A DNA stretch of 64,000 bases from DAOUJI01 sp965219565 (GTDB taxonomy: Bacteria; Chloroflexota; Dehalococcoidia; Lucifugimonadales; JAGWBF01), in NCBI GenBank assembly GCA_965219565.1, contig OZ244780.1:496001-560000 (forward strand), read 5' to 3'. The translations under genes were made by a program, and so were the position numbers. Below the pieces are notes generated by a model, which was given only the letters and a program-made list of their open reading frames with translations, ran no database searches and was not told the DNA's origin. Position 1 is the first letter of the stretch, and each line of letters begins with the position of its first letter. Shown in pieces: positions 32,282 to 40,417 of the stretch.

Positions 32282-32962
32282 CTACGACCTAGAGAGGCCC
32301 AGTATCTTGTTGTACAGTCGATATAAAGGTGCAGCGGACTTTTTGCCTAGGGCCGGTATGTCGCCGTCGGTGAACACCCGGCGACCTCCCTCGTCCACCG
32401 TGGCAAAAGCCACCGCCGTAGCCGCCGCGCCGCCGGGTTCATACATGCGCGGCCCAAAGCCACGCCGCAACTTCCAGAGGATGCACTTCTCTGGCCCGGT
32501 CAGGGCGCGCACCCTCAGCTTGCCGCCCCATTCGGCGAGGTAGGCATCCCCGAATACCGATGCGCTGGTATTTGGGGATGTACGGTCGTGCTCCTTCTCC
32601 TTCCACCAGTCACTATCCATGAGACCGTCCTCGAGGCGGCGCTGGTGCAACTCGTCGAGCGTCAACTCGTGGGACTTGAGCCGGTTGCACGGTCCGCAGA
32701 GAAGTGTGCGATTCTGGATCGCGTCTGGGCCGCCAGCGGACTTTGGCTTGATGTGGTCAACCTCAAGATCCTTCTCGGATTTCGGTTGCCCGCAGCCCTG
32801 ACAACGCTGTCCGTACCTGTCTATCAGGAGACTCTTTCTACGTCGCCCTCTTTTTCTGGAAAGGTCTGCGCCTAACTTAGTAGACTGTTCCTGCGCCCCC
32901 ACACTCAGTATGTGGAGTTCGGCGTCGAGGCGGCCAATTACACACTCCAGATAACTCCTCAT
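32282..32962 (-). CDS. HNH endonuclease domain protein
   Basis: A 226-residue protein with a clear HNH domain at residues about 45-100: Cys54/Cys57, LEVDHIKPKSAGG (Asp69-His70), Asn84, LLCGPCNRLK (Cys89, Cys92, Asn93). A basic segment precedes it (RKRGRRRKS). The C-terminal 100 residues are unknown. An open frame extends to 33136, but AAGGACG before the ATG at 32962 favours the shorter form. Such proteins act as homing-like or restriction nucleases and travel with phages and islands. Confidence 0.75.
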   Translation of the reverse strand: MRSYLECVIGRLDAELHILSVGAQEQSTKLGADLSRKRGRRRKSLLIDRYGQRCQGCGQPKSEKDLEVDHIKPKSAGGPDAIQNRTLLCGPCNRLKSHELTLDELHQRRLEDGLMDSDWWKEKEHDRTSPNTSASVFGDAYLAEWGGKLRVRALTGPEKCILWKLRRGFGPRMYEPGGAAATAVAFATVDEGGRRVFTDGDIPALGKKSAAPLYRLYNKILGLSRS

Positions 32963-33229
32963 TGCCAACGTCCTTTCTCCATCCACCAATCCGATTGCAG
33001 ACGTTCCTCGTCCACCCGTACCGTGCGCAACTCGGAGGCACCTGGGAATCATTGCCACTTGCCCGTCTTGTTCCACCAATCGGCTTCCATCCGATCCTAA
33101 GAGAGTCGCTGTTGGCGCAGCCCGGTCTCGCGCCACTCCTTCAGCACCGCCATAGGCTCCTTCCCCCGAAGGTGCATAGAAACTCCACGTTCTATCCCAG
33201 TGGTAGGTACTTGGCGGCTAGTTGTCACC
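32963..33229 (-). other. Vestigial repeated peptide ends upstream of the HNH gene
   Basis: Two short minus-strand frames end in nearly the same peptide, WWMEKGRWQ-stop and WWNKTGKWQ-stop. A third copy (SDWWKEKEHD) is inside the HNH protein. They look like decayed duplicates of one coding segment. No complete gene is present. Confidence 0.35.
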
Positions 33230-33547
33230 TCATCCTCCGCCCACCGGGGTCGCTTCTCGTCGCTGCACACGCTCTGCGATCTGCGGACCAGACTCGATTT
33301 CCGCCACGCGCAGCTCGAATGCCTTCTGAAGGTTCTGCCATAGCTGGGGCGTCGTACCGAAGTACCGGGCAAGACGAAGAGCCGTATCAGCGGTTACCCC
33401 CCTCTGTCCCTTCAGAATTGCCGTGATTCGATTCGTGGGCACATCAAGAGCCTTAGCGAGCGCGTTAGCCGACAACCCAAGCTCCTCGAGCTCCTCAGCC
33501 AATATCTCTCCGGGGTGCACCGGCCTCATTCCGTTGCTTATACTCAT
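33230..33547 (-). CDS. higA: HigA-type antitoxin (XRE helix-turn-helix)
   Basis: A 105-residue antitoxin of the HigA/VapI type. The start RPVHPGEILAEELEELGLSANALAKALDVPTNRITAILKGQRGVTADTALRLARYFGTTPQLW (given in parts: HPGEIL, the XRE helices, then GTTPQLWQNLQ) is the classical signature. It binds the operator and neutralises HigB. It begins ten bases after the higB stop, with GAGGAG inside the higB end. The frame open to 33799 is a shadow of higB. Confidence 0.93.
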   Translation of the reverse strand: MSISNGMRPVHPGEILAEELEELGLSANALAKALDVPTNRITAILKGQRGVTADTALRLARYFGTTPQLWQNLQKAFELRVAEIESGPQIAERVQRREATPVGGG

Positions 33548-33557
33548 GCCCAACTCC

Positions 33558-33839
33558 TCATCGATGGTAGTCCACGACCTCCACGTCGTACGGTCCGTCA
33601 TCTTCCCAACGGAAGCATATTCGCCGCTGGCGGTTGATCCGGATGCTGTACTGGCCCGTTCGGTCGCCGGAGAGAGCCTCCAGCCTGTTGCTGGGCAATC
33701 CGGCCAGATCTTGTAAGGAGGCAGCGTTGTCCAATACCGTGAGTCGACGTGTCGCCTGATCCGAGAACCCATGGAAGGCCCGCACCAACTGGCCTTCAAA
33801 GAACCTCTCGGTCCTCCGATCTTTGAATCCTCGAATCAT
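33558..33839 (-). CDS. higB: HigB-type toxin (RelE/ParE superfamily)
   Basis: A 93-residue toxin with the HigB host-inhibition pattern. MIRGFKDRRTERFFEG starts it; RRLTVLDNAASLQDLAGLP and the basic core INRQRRICFRW with late Tyr (VVDYHR) follow. It is a ribosome-dependent mRNA endonuclease in known homologues. Toxin-first order with higA is usual for higBA. A complete, apparently intact system. Confidence 0.93.
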   Translation of the reverse strand: MIRGFKDRRTERFFEGQLVRAFHGFSDQATRRLTVLDNAASLQDLAGLPSNRLEALSGDRTGQYSIRINRQRRICFRWEDDGPYDVEVVDYHR

Positions 33840-33840
33840 T

Positions 33841-33856
33841 GTAACGCCTTACGTAA
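33841..33856 (-). promoter_or_regulatory. Palindromic operator candidate of higBA
   Basis: Two overlapping palindromes, GTAA-N4-TTAC at 33841-33852 and TTACGTAA at 33849-33856, sit right before the higB ATG. HigA autoregulation at such sites is known for the family; here it is inferred from position. Confidence 0.5.
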
Positions 33857-34028
33857 AGGATACACAAGATGTTAACATACGAAAGCATGAATCGCGGAAT
33901 AGGGAGGGCCCTCGACCTGAACTGCCCCGGTGCAAACCCGTACCGAGGCTGATAGCCGATCCTCAACCCATCGGTCGGCTTCTCACCTGCGACATCTAAG
34001 GGTAGCAACCAATTAGGATGATACAAAG

Positions 34029-34292
34029 ATGAGTGGACGATCCGAGCCCACGCCGGTGGCTCTCTACGCCAGGGTGTCCAGCGACCGTCAGGACGTGGAC
34101 CTCTCGGTGGCCGCTCAGCTTCGGGCGCTGAGAGACTACGCTGACAAGAACGGCTACGCGGTCGTCCGCGAGTACGTCGACGAGGCCGTGAGTGGTCGCG
34201 TGGACGACAGGCCCGAATTCAACAAGATGATCGACGAGGCCAGATTGCCCGAGGCCACGTTCAGCGAGGTCCTCATCCGGCAGACACAATAG
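34029..34292 (+). pseudogene. Serine recombinase N-terminal fragment
   Basis: The frame encodes 87 residues of a resolvase/invertase catalytic domain, including the nucleophile segment YARVSSDRQDVDLSV. It is about two-thirds identical to the start of the complete recombinase at 40418-42058. It breaks off after EVLIRQTQ, where the intact protein continues EILVWKFSRF. The recombinase, zinc-ribbon and coiled-coil parts are gone. It is a scar of an earlier related integration or a recombined copy. Confidence 0.8.
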
Positions 34293-34329
34293 CAACGTAA
34301 AACTCAGGTATTCGTGGGAGGTCGATCTG
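34285..34329. repeat. Imperfect direct repeat, copy 1
   Basis: 45 bases centred on ACTCAGGTATTCGTGGGAGG, about 78% identical to copy 2 at 34810-34854. The two copies bracket the IS110 fragment. Confidence 0.5.
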
Positions 34330-34371
34330 GGTCCATTCAAGCTAGGTAGGATTACTAGACAATAGCGTGCC

Positions 34372-34605
34372 CTACAAGACCCTGCCGGAGAAGGGGAGGC
34401 CGCTGGGAACGGGAGTGGCCCCGCACCCGAGAGTTCCGAGCTCCGCTAGGGCGGATCGTGGCCGAGGGTTCTCCTGCAACCTGGCAACCAGTTTCTTCAC
34501 CTCCTCTTCGTAGGACGCGCTCCAGCTCTGACCTGTTGGACGTACGGCGATATCCACCCGGTCTTTAGCGACGTCGATGCCTACGTATGCGGGTTCTCGT
34601 TTCAT
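34372..34605 (-). pseudogene. IS110-family transposase N-terminal fragment
   Basis: The fragment reads MKREPAYVGIDVAKD then VDIAVRPTGQSW, the first DEDD acid and surrounding beta strands of IS110-type transposases. Homology ends near residue 58 (RSALAELG) and the remainder is unrelated. GGGGAGG lies upstream of the ATG. Less than one fifth of a normal transposase remains, so it is inactive. Confidence 0.8.
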
Positions 34606-35063
34606 GTTCACCTCCCCTGCTGTGCTGGCTCAGCCTTGCAAGATGCGGGCTTAATCAGCCCCGGCAACCGTTCGAGCTCTATCAGGGATGAGTGCGGCGA
34701 CCCTCGCTTTTCGGCGGTCTACCATGACCAAAGTTCGGTCGGTCTGCCGCACTCGGAACAGCCCGGTAAGCGAATTCTCTCATATAGCCAAAGATACAAG
34801 TTCGCAGTTCACAAAAGACACGAAATACTCAGGTACTCGTGGGCGGTGGACTTGAAGCCAGCACGTAGTCGGACGACACCATTCGTGCGGGGCACTATCG
34901 TCCTTGGGGATGACCCGTCGTCTCCACCTTCGGCACCACGATCCTGATGCGCGGTTCGAGTCAGGTGGGATGGAGATGGTCCAACTCGAATCATCTAGAC
35001 CCTTAAATACCATGTCGGCATAGCACGGCTTCAACGAAATGATTAACGGTCGCAACGCTATGG
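34606..35063. other. Intergenic region, no gene seen except direct repeat copy 2
   Basis: No supported coding sequence. It contains the second copy of the 45-base repeat at 34810-34854 (ACTCAGGTACTCGTGGGCGG). On the minus strand both copies would read STxHEYLS, possibly the decayed end of one duplicated gene. Confidence 0.35.
34810..34854. repeat. Imperfect direct repeat, copy 2
   Basis: Partner of the repeat at 34285-34329; same orientation, spacing 525 bases. Confidence 0.5.
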
Positions 35064-35534
35064 TCATGAGCAATCTGGAAAGCCTAGCCTAAACAGCTTC
35101 TGAAATCTACTTGCTGGCATGCTTGTCGGGAGTTGAACAGTCAAGCCACTCCCATCCTCTTCGTAGACCGCGCGGACCTCATTCAAAGGAAGCCTTTTTC
35201 TAAAGACAAACGTATGAGAAAACCGCAGCGCCATCAATTCCATCGACGTATCGCCGGCGCACATTCGGTAGAGTTCCTCCCATCCCAATATTCCGAATTT
35301 CTTGAATCTCCTAAGAAGCTCTTTGGCGGTGTCGACCACCACTTCGTCAAGATGGGATACTGCTACGATCTGTTTCTGACTGCGACTAACATACCAGAGT
35401 ATGCGCCCAGGGGCCTTGAGAATCTTCTGTGACGTAGCGGCCTTGCGGTAATAGACGTTTTCCCACCGCAACAGCACCGAAGGGTCTCCACCGAACATGT
35501 CGCTAGATGACAATTGTCTGTCGATCAAGCTCAT
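35064..35534 (-). CDS. PUA/ASCH-like nucleic-acid-binding protein, possibly 5'-truncated
   Basis: A 156-residue protein from the ATG at 35534. ENVYYRKAATSQKILKAPGRILWYVSR, given as ENVYYR then GRILWYVSR, and the later MALRFSHTFVFRKRLPLNEVRAVYE fit a PUA/ASCH-like beta-barrel found at the end of some acetyltransferase-like proteins. There is no ribosome site. Just upstream, in the same frame and without a start codon, the sequence LLVPIRPGYA looks like the missing first strand. That stretch begins right after the stop of the flotillin gene, so the gene may have lost its start. Confidence 0.5.
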   Translation of the reverse strand: MSLIDRQLSSSDMFGGDPSVLLRWENVYYRKAATSQKILKAPGRILWYVSRSQKQIVAVSHLDEVVVDTAKELLRRFKKFGILGWEELYRMCAGDTSMELMALRFSHTFVFRKRLPLNEVRAVYEEDGSGLTVQLPTSMPASRFQKLFRLGFPDCS

Positions 35535-35573
35535 GGCATAACCAGGTCGAATCGGGACCAGAAGATAGTCTGG

Positions 35574-36902
35574 TTACTCTTTTTCGCGCTCCTCCGCGTC
35601 CAGCTCGTCGGTGGTCTTGACGCCCTTCAGGTTCTTTAACGTTCCTAGAATATCAATGCCCGTCAGGGCCTCAATCACGGACGGTAGTTGAGAGACAACG
35701 TTGGTGACGTCCCGCGTTAAGCGGCTGGCGCCCACTCCCGCCGAGTCGCCATTGCCGCCGCTGATCATAACGATCCGCTCGGTTTTGGCCAGGGGCTGGG
35801 CCACCGCCTCGGCTACCTGGGGGAGGGTTTGGAAGAGCTGCTCGATCAACGCGGCCTGGCCGTACTCCTTCCAGGCGTCCGCCTTCCGCTGCATTGCTTC
35901 CGCTTCGGCCAGGCCCTTGGCCCTGATGGCGTCGGCTTCGGCCTGTCCCCTGACTCTGATGGCTTCGGCTTCAGCTTCAGCTTCCGCCACCACGCGGGCC
36001 TTGTTGCCCTCCGCGACGGTTTCCAGTTGAAAGCGCTCGGCTTCCGCCGGCCTTCTTATCGTGGCAACCAGCTCCTGCTCCCGGCGCAGGACCTCCTGCT
36101 GTTGGACCTCGATCTGCTTCTGGCGTTCAATTACGTCGATCTGCATCTCTTCCTGTCGGATGTCCTGTTTAGTCTTGGCCTCCTGAAGCGCATAGGCTAA
36201 CTCGGCGGCAGCCCGGCGTGCGTTGGTCTGTTCATCGTAGGCCGCTTTCTGGATGGCGAAGTCCCGCTCGGACTCGGCAATCGAAGTGTCCGCAGAGAAC
36301 CGGGCGGCTTGGGACTCCTGGTCCGCCCGGGCGCTTCGGATGGCGGCGTCCCTGTCGGCTTCCGCCTGGGCGATGGCGGCATCCCTTTTCACCTCTGCCG
36401 TCCGGGGTATCCCCAGCGCCTCCAGATAGCCCTGCTCATCCTGGATATCCCTAATGGTGTAGCTGACTATCTCCAGGCCCATGCTGTCCATGTCGGCGGA
36501 ACCTACTTCCAACACCCTGGTGGCGAAGCCCTCCCGGTCCTGGTAGATATCCTCCACAGTCATGGTGCCCAGGATCGCCCGTTGGTTCCCCTCCAGGGTC
36601 TGGAGGGCGACCTCTTCGATCTCCGCAAGCCGTTTGCCCAGGAACTGCTGGGCGGCTCGCAATATAGAGTCCCCGCCCTTCACCTTGACCTGGGCCACGC
36701 CGTCCACGGACACGGCAACCCCTTCCTTGGTATAGACCCTGTTGGTCGAGGGAGTCAGGGTCATCACCTCCAGGGAGAGGGTCTGCACCCGTTGGATTAG
36801 CGGTACGACAAAGACCCTCCCACCTACCACCACCTTTGGCTCCCGGCCACCGCCGGATACGATCAGCGCCTGGTTCGGTCCCGTGGTGTGAAAGCCTGCC
36901 AT
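35574..36902 (-). CDS. Flotillin-like SPFH/Band 7 protein
   Basis: A 442-residue membrane-scaffold protein. The SPFH domain spans about residues 5-170 (GPNQALIVSGGG, VFVVPLIQRVQTLSLEVMTL, GLEIVSYTIRDI). A long coiled coil rich in Ala, Glu and Arg follows (about 175-350, with repeated AEAEAIRVRGQAEADAIRAKG-type units), then a C-terminal oligomerisation region. Flotillins organise ordered membrane microdomains. It lies 100 bases downstream of an NfeD gene, the classical partner, so the two form an operon. No N-terminal membrane helix is seen; attachment would be by hairpin or acylation. Confidence 0.9.
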   Translation of the reverse strand: MAGFHTTGPNQALIVSGGGREPKVVVGGRVFVVPLIQRVQTLSLEVMTLTPSTNRVYTKEGVAVSVDGVAQVKVKGGDSILRAAQQFLGKRLAEIEEVALQTLEGNQRAILGTMTVEDIYQDREGFATRVLEVGSADMDSMGLEIVSYTIRDIQDEQGYLEALGIPRTAEVKRDAAIAQAEADRDAAIRSARADQESQAARFSADTSIAESERDFAIQKAAYDEQTNARRAAAELAYALQEAKTKQDIRQEEMQIDVIERQKQIEVQQQEVLRREQELVATIRRPAEAERFQLETVAEGNKARVVAEAEAEAEAIRVRGQAEADAIRAKGLAEAEAMQRKADAWKEYGQAALIEQLFQTLPQVAEAVAQPLAKTERIVMISGGNGDSAGVGASRLTRDVTNVVSQLPSVIEALTGIDILGTLKNLKGVKTTDELDAEEREKE

Positions 36903-37002
36903 GCTGCACCTCCATAGTTAGTTGGTTTGCCGAAACATTTTGGCCGCTGCTGGTTACGCCTCTGCGTGGCAGCCGTTGAGATAGGCATAGGGATACCCTT
37001 TA

Positions 37003-38394
37003 CTAATTGCGTTTTTTGAAGATTTTCCCCCTTCCGGCCCACCTCTTTGTTCTGACAGGTTCCTCTTTCCTGGCCACTTTAAGGACGCCCCCGTATGCCT
37101 CCAACACTCTCACTTCTTCCCCTTCCGGTATCGCGCCTTGCAGGTCGGTAGTGGCGTCCCATTCCTCCTCGCCAATTCGTACTTTCCCCATGGGGTCAAG
37201 ATCAGAAACCACCACCGCCACCTGGCTCGCAGGCCCTTGACCTGACCTGGAGTAATCTCCGGTCGAGGACCCTGTGGGCCTCAGCAGGTAGAGGAAGGTA
37301 GCCAGTACTACACCCATGCCGCCCCCGAAACCTCCTATGAGCCAAAGACTGACCCCCGAGCCGGGTTCAGAGATGTCCGGTGTGCTGAAGTAGCCGCCGA
37401 AAAGCAGAAAGGCGCCCACAAGGAAGGATATCACACCCCCGATGCCGAAGATCCCAATGCCGGCCTCCTGGGCCTCCAAAAAGAACAGGACCATGGCGAA
37501 GAGGATCAGGCCGGCGCCAATCCAGTTGACGGACAACTGCCCCATCCCTAGAAACGCCAGGGCTAGGGCGATGGCGCCCACCACCCCGGGGCCGATGAAT
37601 CCCGGCGTCAAGAACTCGGCCAGGATTCCCAGGCCGCCGATGGTAAGGAGTACAAAGGCAAGATTAGGGTCGGCGAGCACGCCTAGAAACATCTCTAACA
37701 ATGTCCTTTTGATTTCCCGGACATCCGCGTTTTTGGTCCGCAAAACAACAGGACCGCTGGCGGTCTGGGCCGTCCTTCCATCAAGCTGGACCAACAGATC
37801 GGCCAGGTCAGCGGCGATGATGTCCACCACATTCAGCTCAATTGCCTCGGCGGCGGAATAAGAGCGGGCAATGGTCACCGTTTCCTCCAGAGCCTGGGAG
37901 TTTCTACCCCTGGCGACGGCGATGCTCCTGATGAAGGCCCTGGTATCTTCGTTGATTTTTTTGGCCAGGGTTTCCGGCAGGTCTGCTCCTCCCGCGGCGA
38001 TGGGCGAGGCAGCTCCGATGTTGGTGCCGGGGGCCATAACGGCGAAGTTGGCCGCGGCGGTAATAAAGGTTCCCGCCGAAGCGGCACGGGCCCCAGGAGG
38101 CGACACATAGACGGCCACGGGTATCTCGGCACTTAGCATTGATACCACCATGTCGCGGGTAGAACTGAGGAACCCCCCTGGGGTATCCAGCGTAACCACC
38201 ACCAGCTGGGCGCCGCTGCTCGAGGCCTGGCGGATGCCGCGGGAAAGAAAACGGGCGCTTAAGCGGTCGATGGCGCCATCTATGCTAACCAGCGCCACGT
38301 GCGGGTCTTCATCCTGCGCCATGGCCCTGACCGGCGCAAAAACGAGCAGGCCGAACCCAAGGAAGACCAGAGTAACAGCGATTCTCAGCCTCAT
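37003..38394 (-). CDS. nfeD: NfeD family membrane protease (ClpP-class, long form)
   Basis: A 463-residue NfeD1b-type protein. A signal peptide (about 1-26) precedes a ClpP-like serine protease domain with Ser106 in AASAGTFI and a catalytic Lys145 or Lys146 in ETLAKKINED. Four to five membrane helices follow (about 235-375), then a C-terminal OB-fold (GKVRIGEEEWDATTD, VRVLEAYGGVLKV). Known homologues cleave stomatin-like partners and act in membrane quality control. Next in the operon is the flotillin. A divergent, short-form NfeD is not seen nearby. Confidence 0.92.
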   Translation of the reverse strand: MRLRIAVTLVFLGFGLLVFAPVRAMAQDEDPHVALVSIDGAIDRLSARFLSRGIRQASSSGAQLVVVTLDTPGGFLSSTRDMVVSMLSAEIPVAVYVSPPGARAASAGTFITAAANFAVMAPGTNIGAASPIAAGGADLPETLAKKINEDTRAFIRSIAVARGRNSQALEETVTIARSYSAAEAIELNVVDIIAADLADLLVQLDGRTAQTASGPVVLRTKNADVREIKRTLLEMFLGVLADPNLAFVLLTIGGLGILAEFLTPGFIGPGVVGAIALALAFLGMGQLSVNWIGAGLILFAMVLFFLEAQEAGIGIFGIGGVISFLVGAFLLFGGYFSTPDISEPGSGVSLWLIGGFGGGMGVVLATFLYLLRPTGSSTGDYSRSGQGPASQVAVVVSDLDPMGKVRIGEEEWDATTDLQGAIPEGEEVRVLEAYGGVLKVARKEEPVRTKRWAGRGKIFKKRN

Positions 38395-38719
38395 GGGACT
38401 ACCCTATCCAGCACTAGGAAATGCGCGCGCAATCGGCGTAACAGCGATTTTTGTTAACGGGAAACGGTGTTGGCCGGGATTCCCCAGATCAAACCAACTT
38501 TCCTGGATATAGCTCCTTCTGGGATACCGTCAAATATAATCCCGCATTCCAAGGGCATCAAATGCGGCCTGATTCGCTCAAATTCCCCGTTTTCATATAG
38601 CAACCACCGTCCTGCCAAGCCTAAAATCCCCAAACCGCTGGTCTACGCCCAAGTCTCCCCCTTGGGAACCTCTTTTGCGACCCCGTAACCGTAACCAATC
38701 CCGATGCTCCTGAGGTGGA
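38395..38719. other. Intergenic region between nfeD and the IS1380 transposase
   Basis: No gene seen. It should include the nfeD promoter and the left end of the IS1380 element. I could not identify matching terminal inverted repeats with confidence. Confidence 0.35.
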
Positions 38720-40051
38720 CTAGCCAGGAGCCAGCCGAAGCCGGCCAATTCGTTCCAGTATCCCACATAGCATTTCCCGGCTCACTAGCACCTCAGCAAG
38801 CTGAAACACCAGCCTTCTGGCATGGCGCACCAACCGTCCTCCGGTCTTGATCATCCTGGTCTGAAGACTGGTCAGCGACCAGTGCTTCATCGACTCCGGC
38901 AACACCAGCCTTCTCAAGAAGTTACCCAAGTTATAGGCCATGATGAACAGCCCCAGCCTGACCTGATTGGCCACGAACTTGTGGCAGGACAACCTCGTCC
39001 AGTTCAGGGCGTACTTTCCCTCTTTTATCCATTGCTCCGCCGTGCCTCGGCCGTTGTAGAAGCGGACTATCCCTATAGTTGGATAACTGAGGTTGGTAAC
39101 TATGAAGCCCACTCTGGGAAACAGTTCTCCCTGGTGCCACTCCACCTTGGCCACCACCCTTCGGGATACATTCCAGCTCTGGGCCTGGTAAGTGAAATCG
39201 TGATACGAGACGATGGGCTTTGGGGAAGGCCCCTCAGTAGGCCGTGTCAGCAGGTGCGCTATCTTCCTCTGTAGCGCTTCGTTTGCTGGCAGCCTGATGG
39301 CGTAGTCGATCTGTCTGGTCTCCAGATACTCGTATATCTCCGGCTTGGCGAAGGCGGCATCAGCGCGAAACAGCAGCCTGACTGCTGCTGTAAAATAACG
39401 CTCCACCACCGGATCGAGGACTTCTTGCCAATCATCGGCACTGTGGACGTTGCCTGACCGTAGCTTCGCTCCTTCACAATCCCCGAACTGGTTGAACAGA
39501 AAGAGAGGATGATAGCAGACGCATTCGAAGTGGCCGTTATAGGCTGCGCCCTCCTGCTGACCGTGTACTGGACTCTCCGAACTATCCATATCCAGGATAA
39601 CTCGCTGGTGTAGGGTGTGGGCCATCGCCCGTTCCACCCAACGGGTATTCATTCGTGCCAGCGCCTGCCGGTTGTCCTCTTGGGTCAGGAACTCCGTCTC
39701 GAACCGGCCCATCTCGCTGGTGCTGGCTCCCTTCCGCTCCGAGCCTTGCCATCCCACGATCACTCGCATGGCTGGGTCTTGGGAAAGGCGCACTGCGTCA
39801 TTGGTATCGTCGTAGCCAGCTAGGCGGCTGTAGATCGACTGTCTTAGCAGCGGAACCAGGTGGTGGAGGATATTGCGTCCGGTACGGCTTTCCTGGAGGT
39901 AGTCCTCAGCGATTTCGGTAAGGCCCAAGGCATCATCAAACTCTCGAAAAGCAAGAAGACCAGCGTCGGTGGTGATGGTGGCACCGTGAAATGCCAGGCG
40001 GACTTTGGGGTTGAACTGGAGCCGGAGAGAGGCCTTTTCGCCGTCACCCAT
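38720..40051 (-). CDS. IS1380-family transposase, full length
   Basis: A 443-residue DDE transposase. It has the family start (LAFHGATITTDAGLLAFREFDDALGL split as ITTDAGLLAFRE), then VILDMDSSESPVHG (first Asp), LLFRADAAFAKPEIYEYLE (second Asp) and YNGRGTAEQWIKEGK (Glu). Length and order are normal and there is no stop or shift, so it may be active. GGAGG precedes the ATG. The element lies between nfeD and the serine recombinase, at or near the left end of the conjugative element. Confidence 0.92.
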   Translation of the reverse strand: MGDGEKASLRLQFNPKVRLAFHGATITTDAGLLAFREFDDALGLTEIAEDYLQESRTGRNILHHLVPLLRQSIYSRLAGYDDTNDAVRLSQDPAMRVIVGWQGSERKGASTSEMGRFETEFLTQEDNRQALARMNTRWVERAMAHTLHQRVILDMDSSESPVHGQQEGAAYNGHFECVCYHPLFLFNQFGDCEGAKLRSGNVHSADDWQEVLDPVVERYFTAAVRLLFRADAAFAKPEIYEYLETRQIDYAIRLPANEALQRKIAHLLTRPTEGPSPKPIVSYHDFTYQAQSWNVSRRVVAKVEWHQGELFPRVGFIVTNLSYPTIGIVRFYNGRGTAEQWIKEGKYALNWTRLSCHKFVANQVRLGLFIMAYNLGNFLRRLVLPESMKHWSLTSLQTRMIKTGGRLVRHARRLVFQLAEVLVSREMLCGILERIGRLRLAPG

Positions 40052-40308
40052 GGGGTGCCTCCAGGATGCTTACGCTACCTATATAAAACTCGCCAAGCTA
40101 TGGGGTAATTATAGCCATACCGACGGCCAACGTCTCACAAATGGACAATGGTTTAAAGAATGCCGACGATTTACTCAGAGGGATATTCAGCCATATGGGA
40201 AATGTGGGTCAACGGGACTCCCATCGGCTGACGGTCGGGGGATGGCGGGGGAGCGCGCGGGGCGCAGCCGTGAGAGTCGGAATGGCTGCGGCGGTCTGAG
40301 ACAAACCA

Positions 40309-40337
40309 GAGGCCCCCGCCTTTACAGCAGGGGCCTC
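40309..40337 (-). terminator. Hairpin terminator after the serine recombinase
   Basis: GAGGCCCC and GGGGCCTC arms enclose a 13-base loop, followed on the minus strand by TGGTTTGTCT. It lies 80 bases beyond the recombinase stop. Confidence 0.75.
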
Positions 40338-40417
40338 GTCGCTGCCGGGTACGTTACCTGCTGGCCTGCTTCGTCGATTCCCGGCGGACCGCCAGCGGGG
40401 ACAAGGCCGGCGTCAGA

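Noticed and set aside
38585..40110. Exact ends of the IS1380 element
   Set aside because: Candidate short matches (for example GTTTTCATATAG and GTTTTATATAGG) are not convincing inverted repeats and no target duplication was found.
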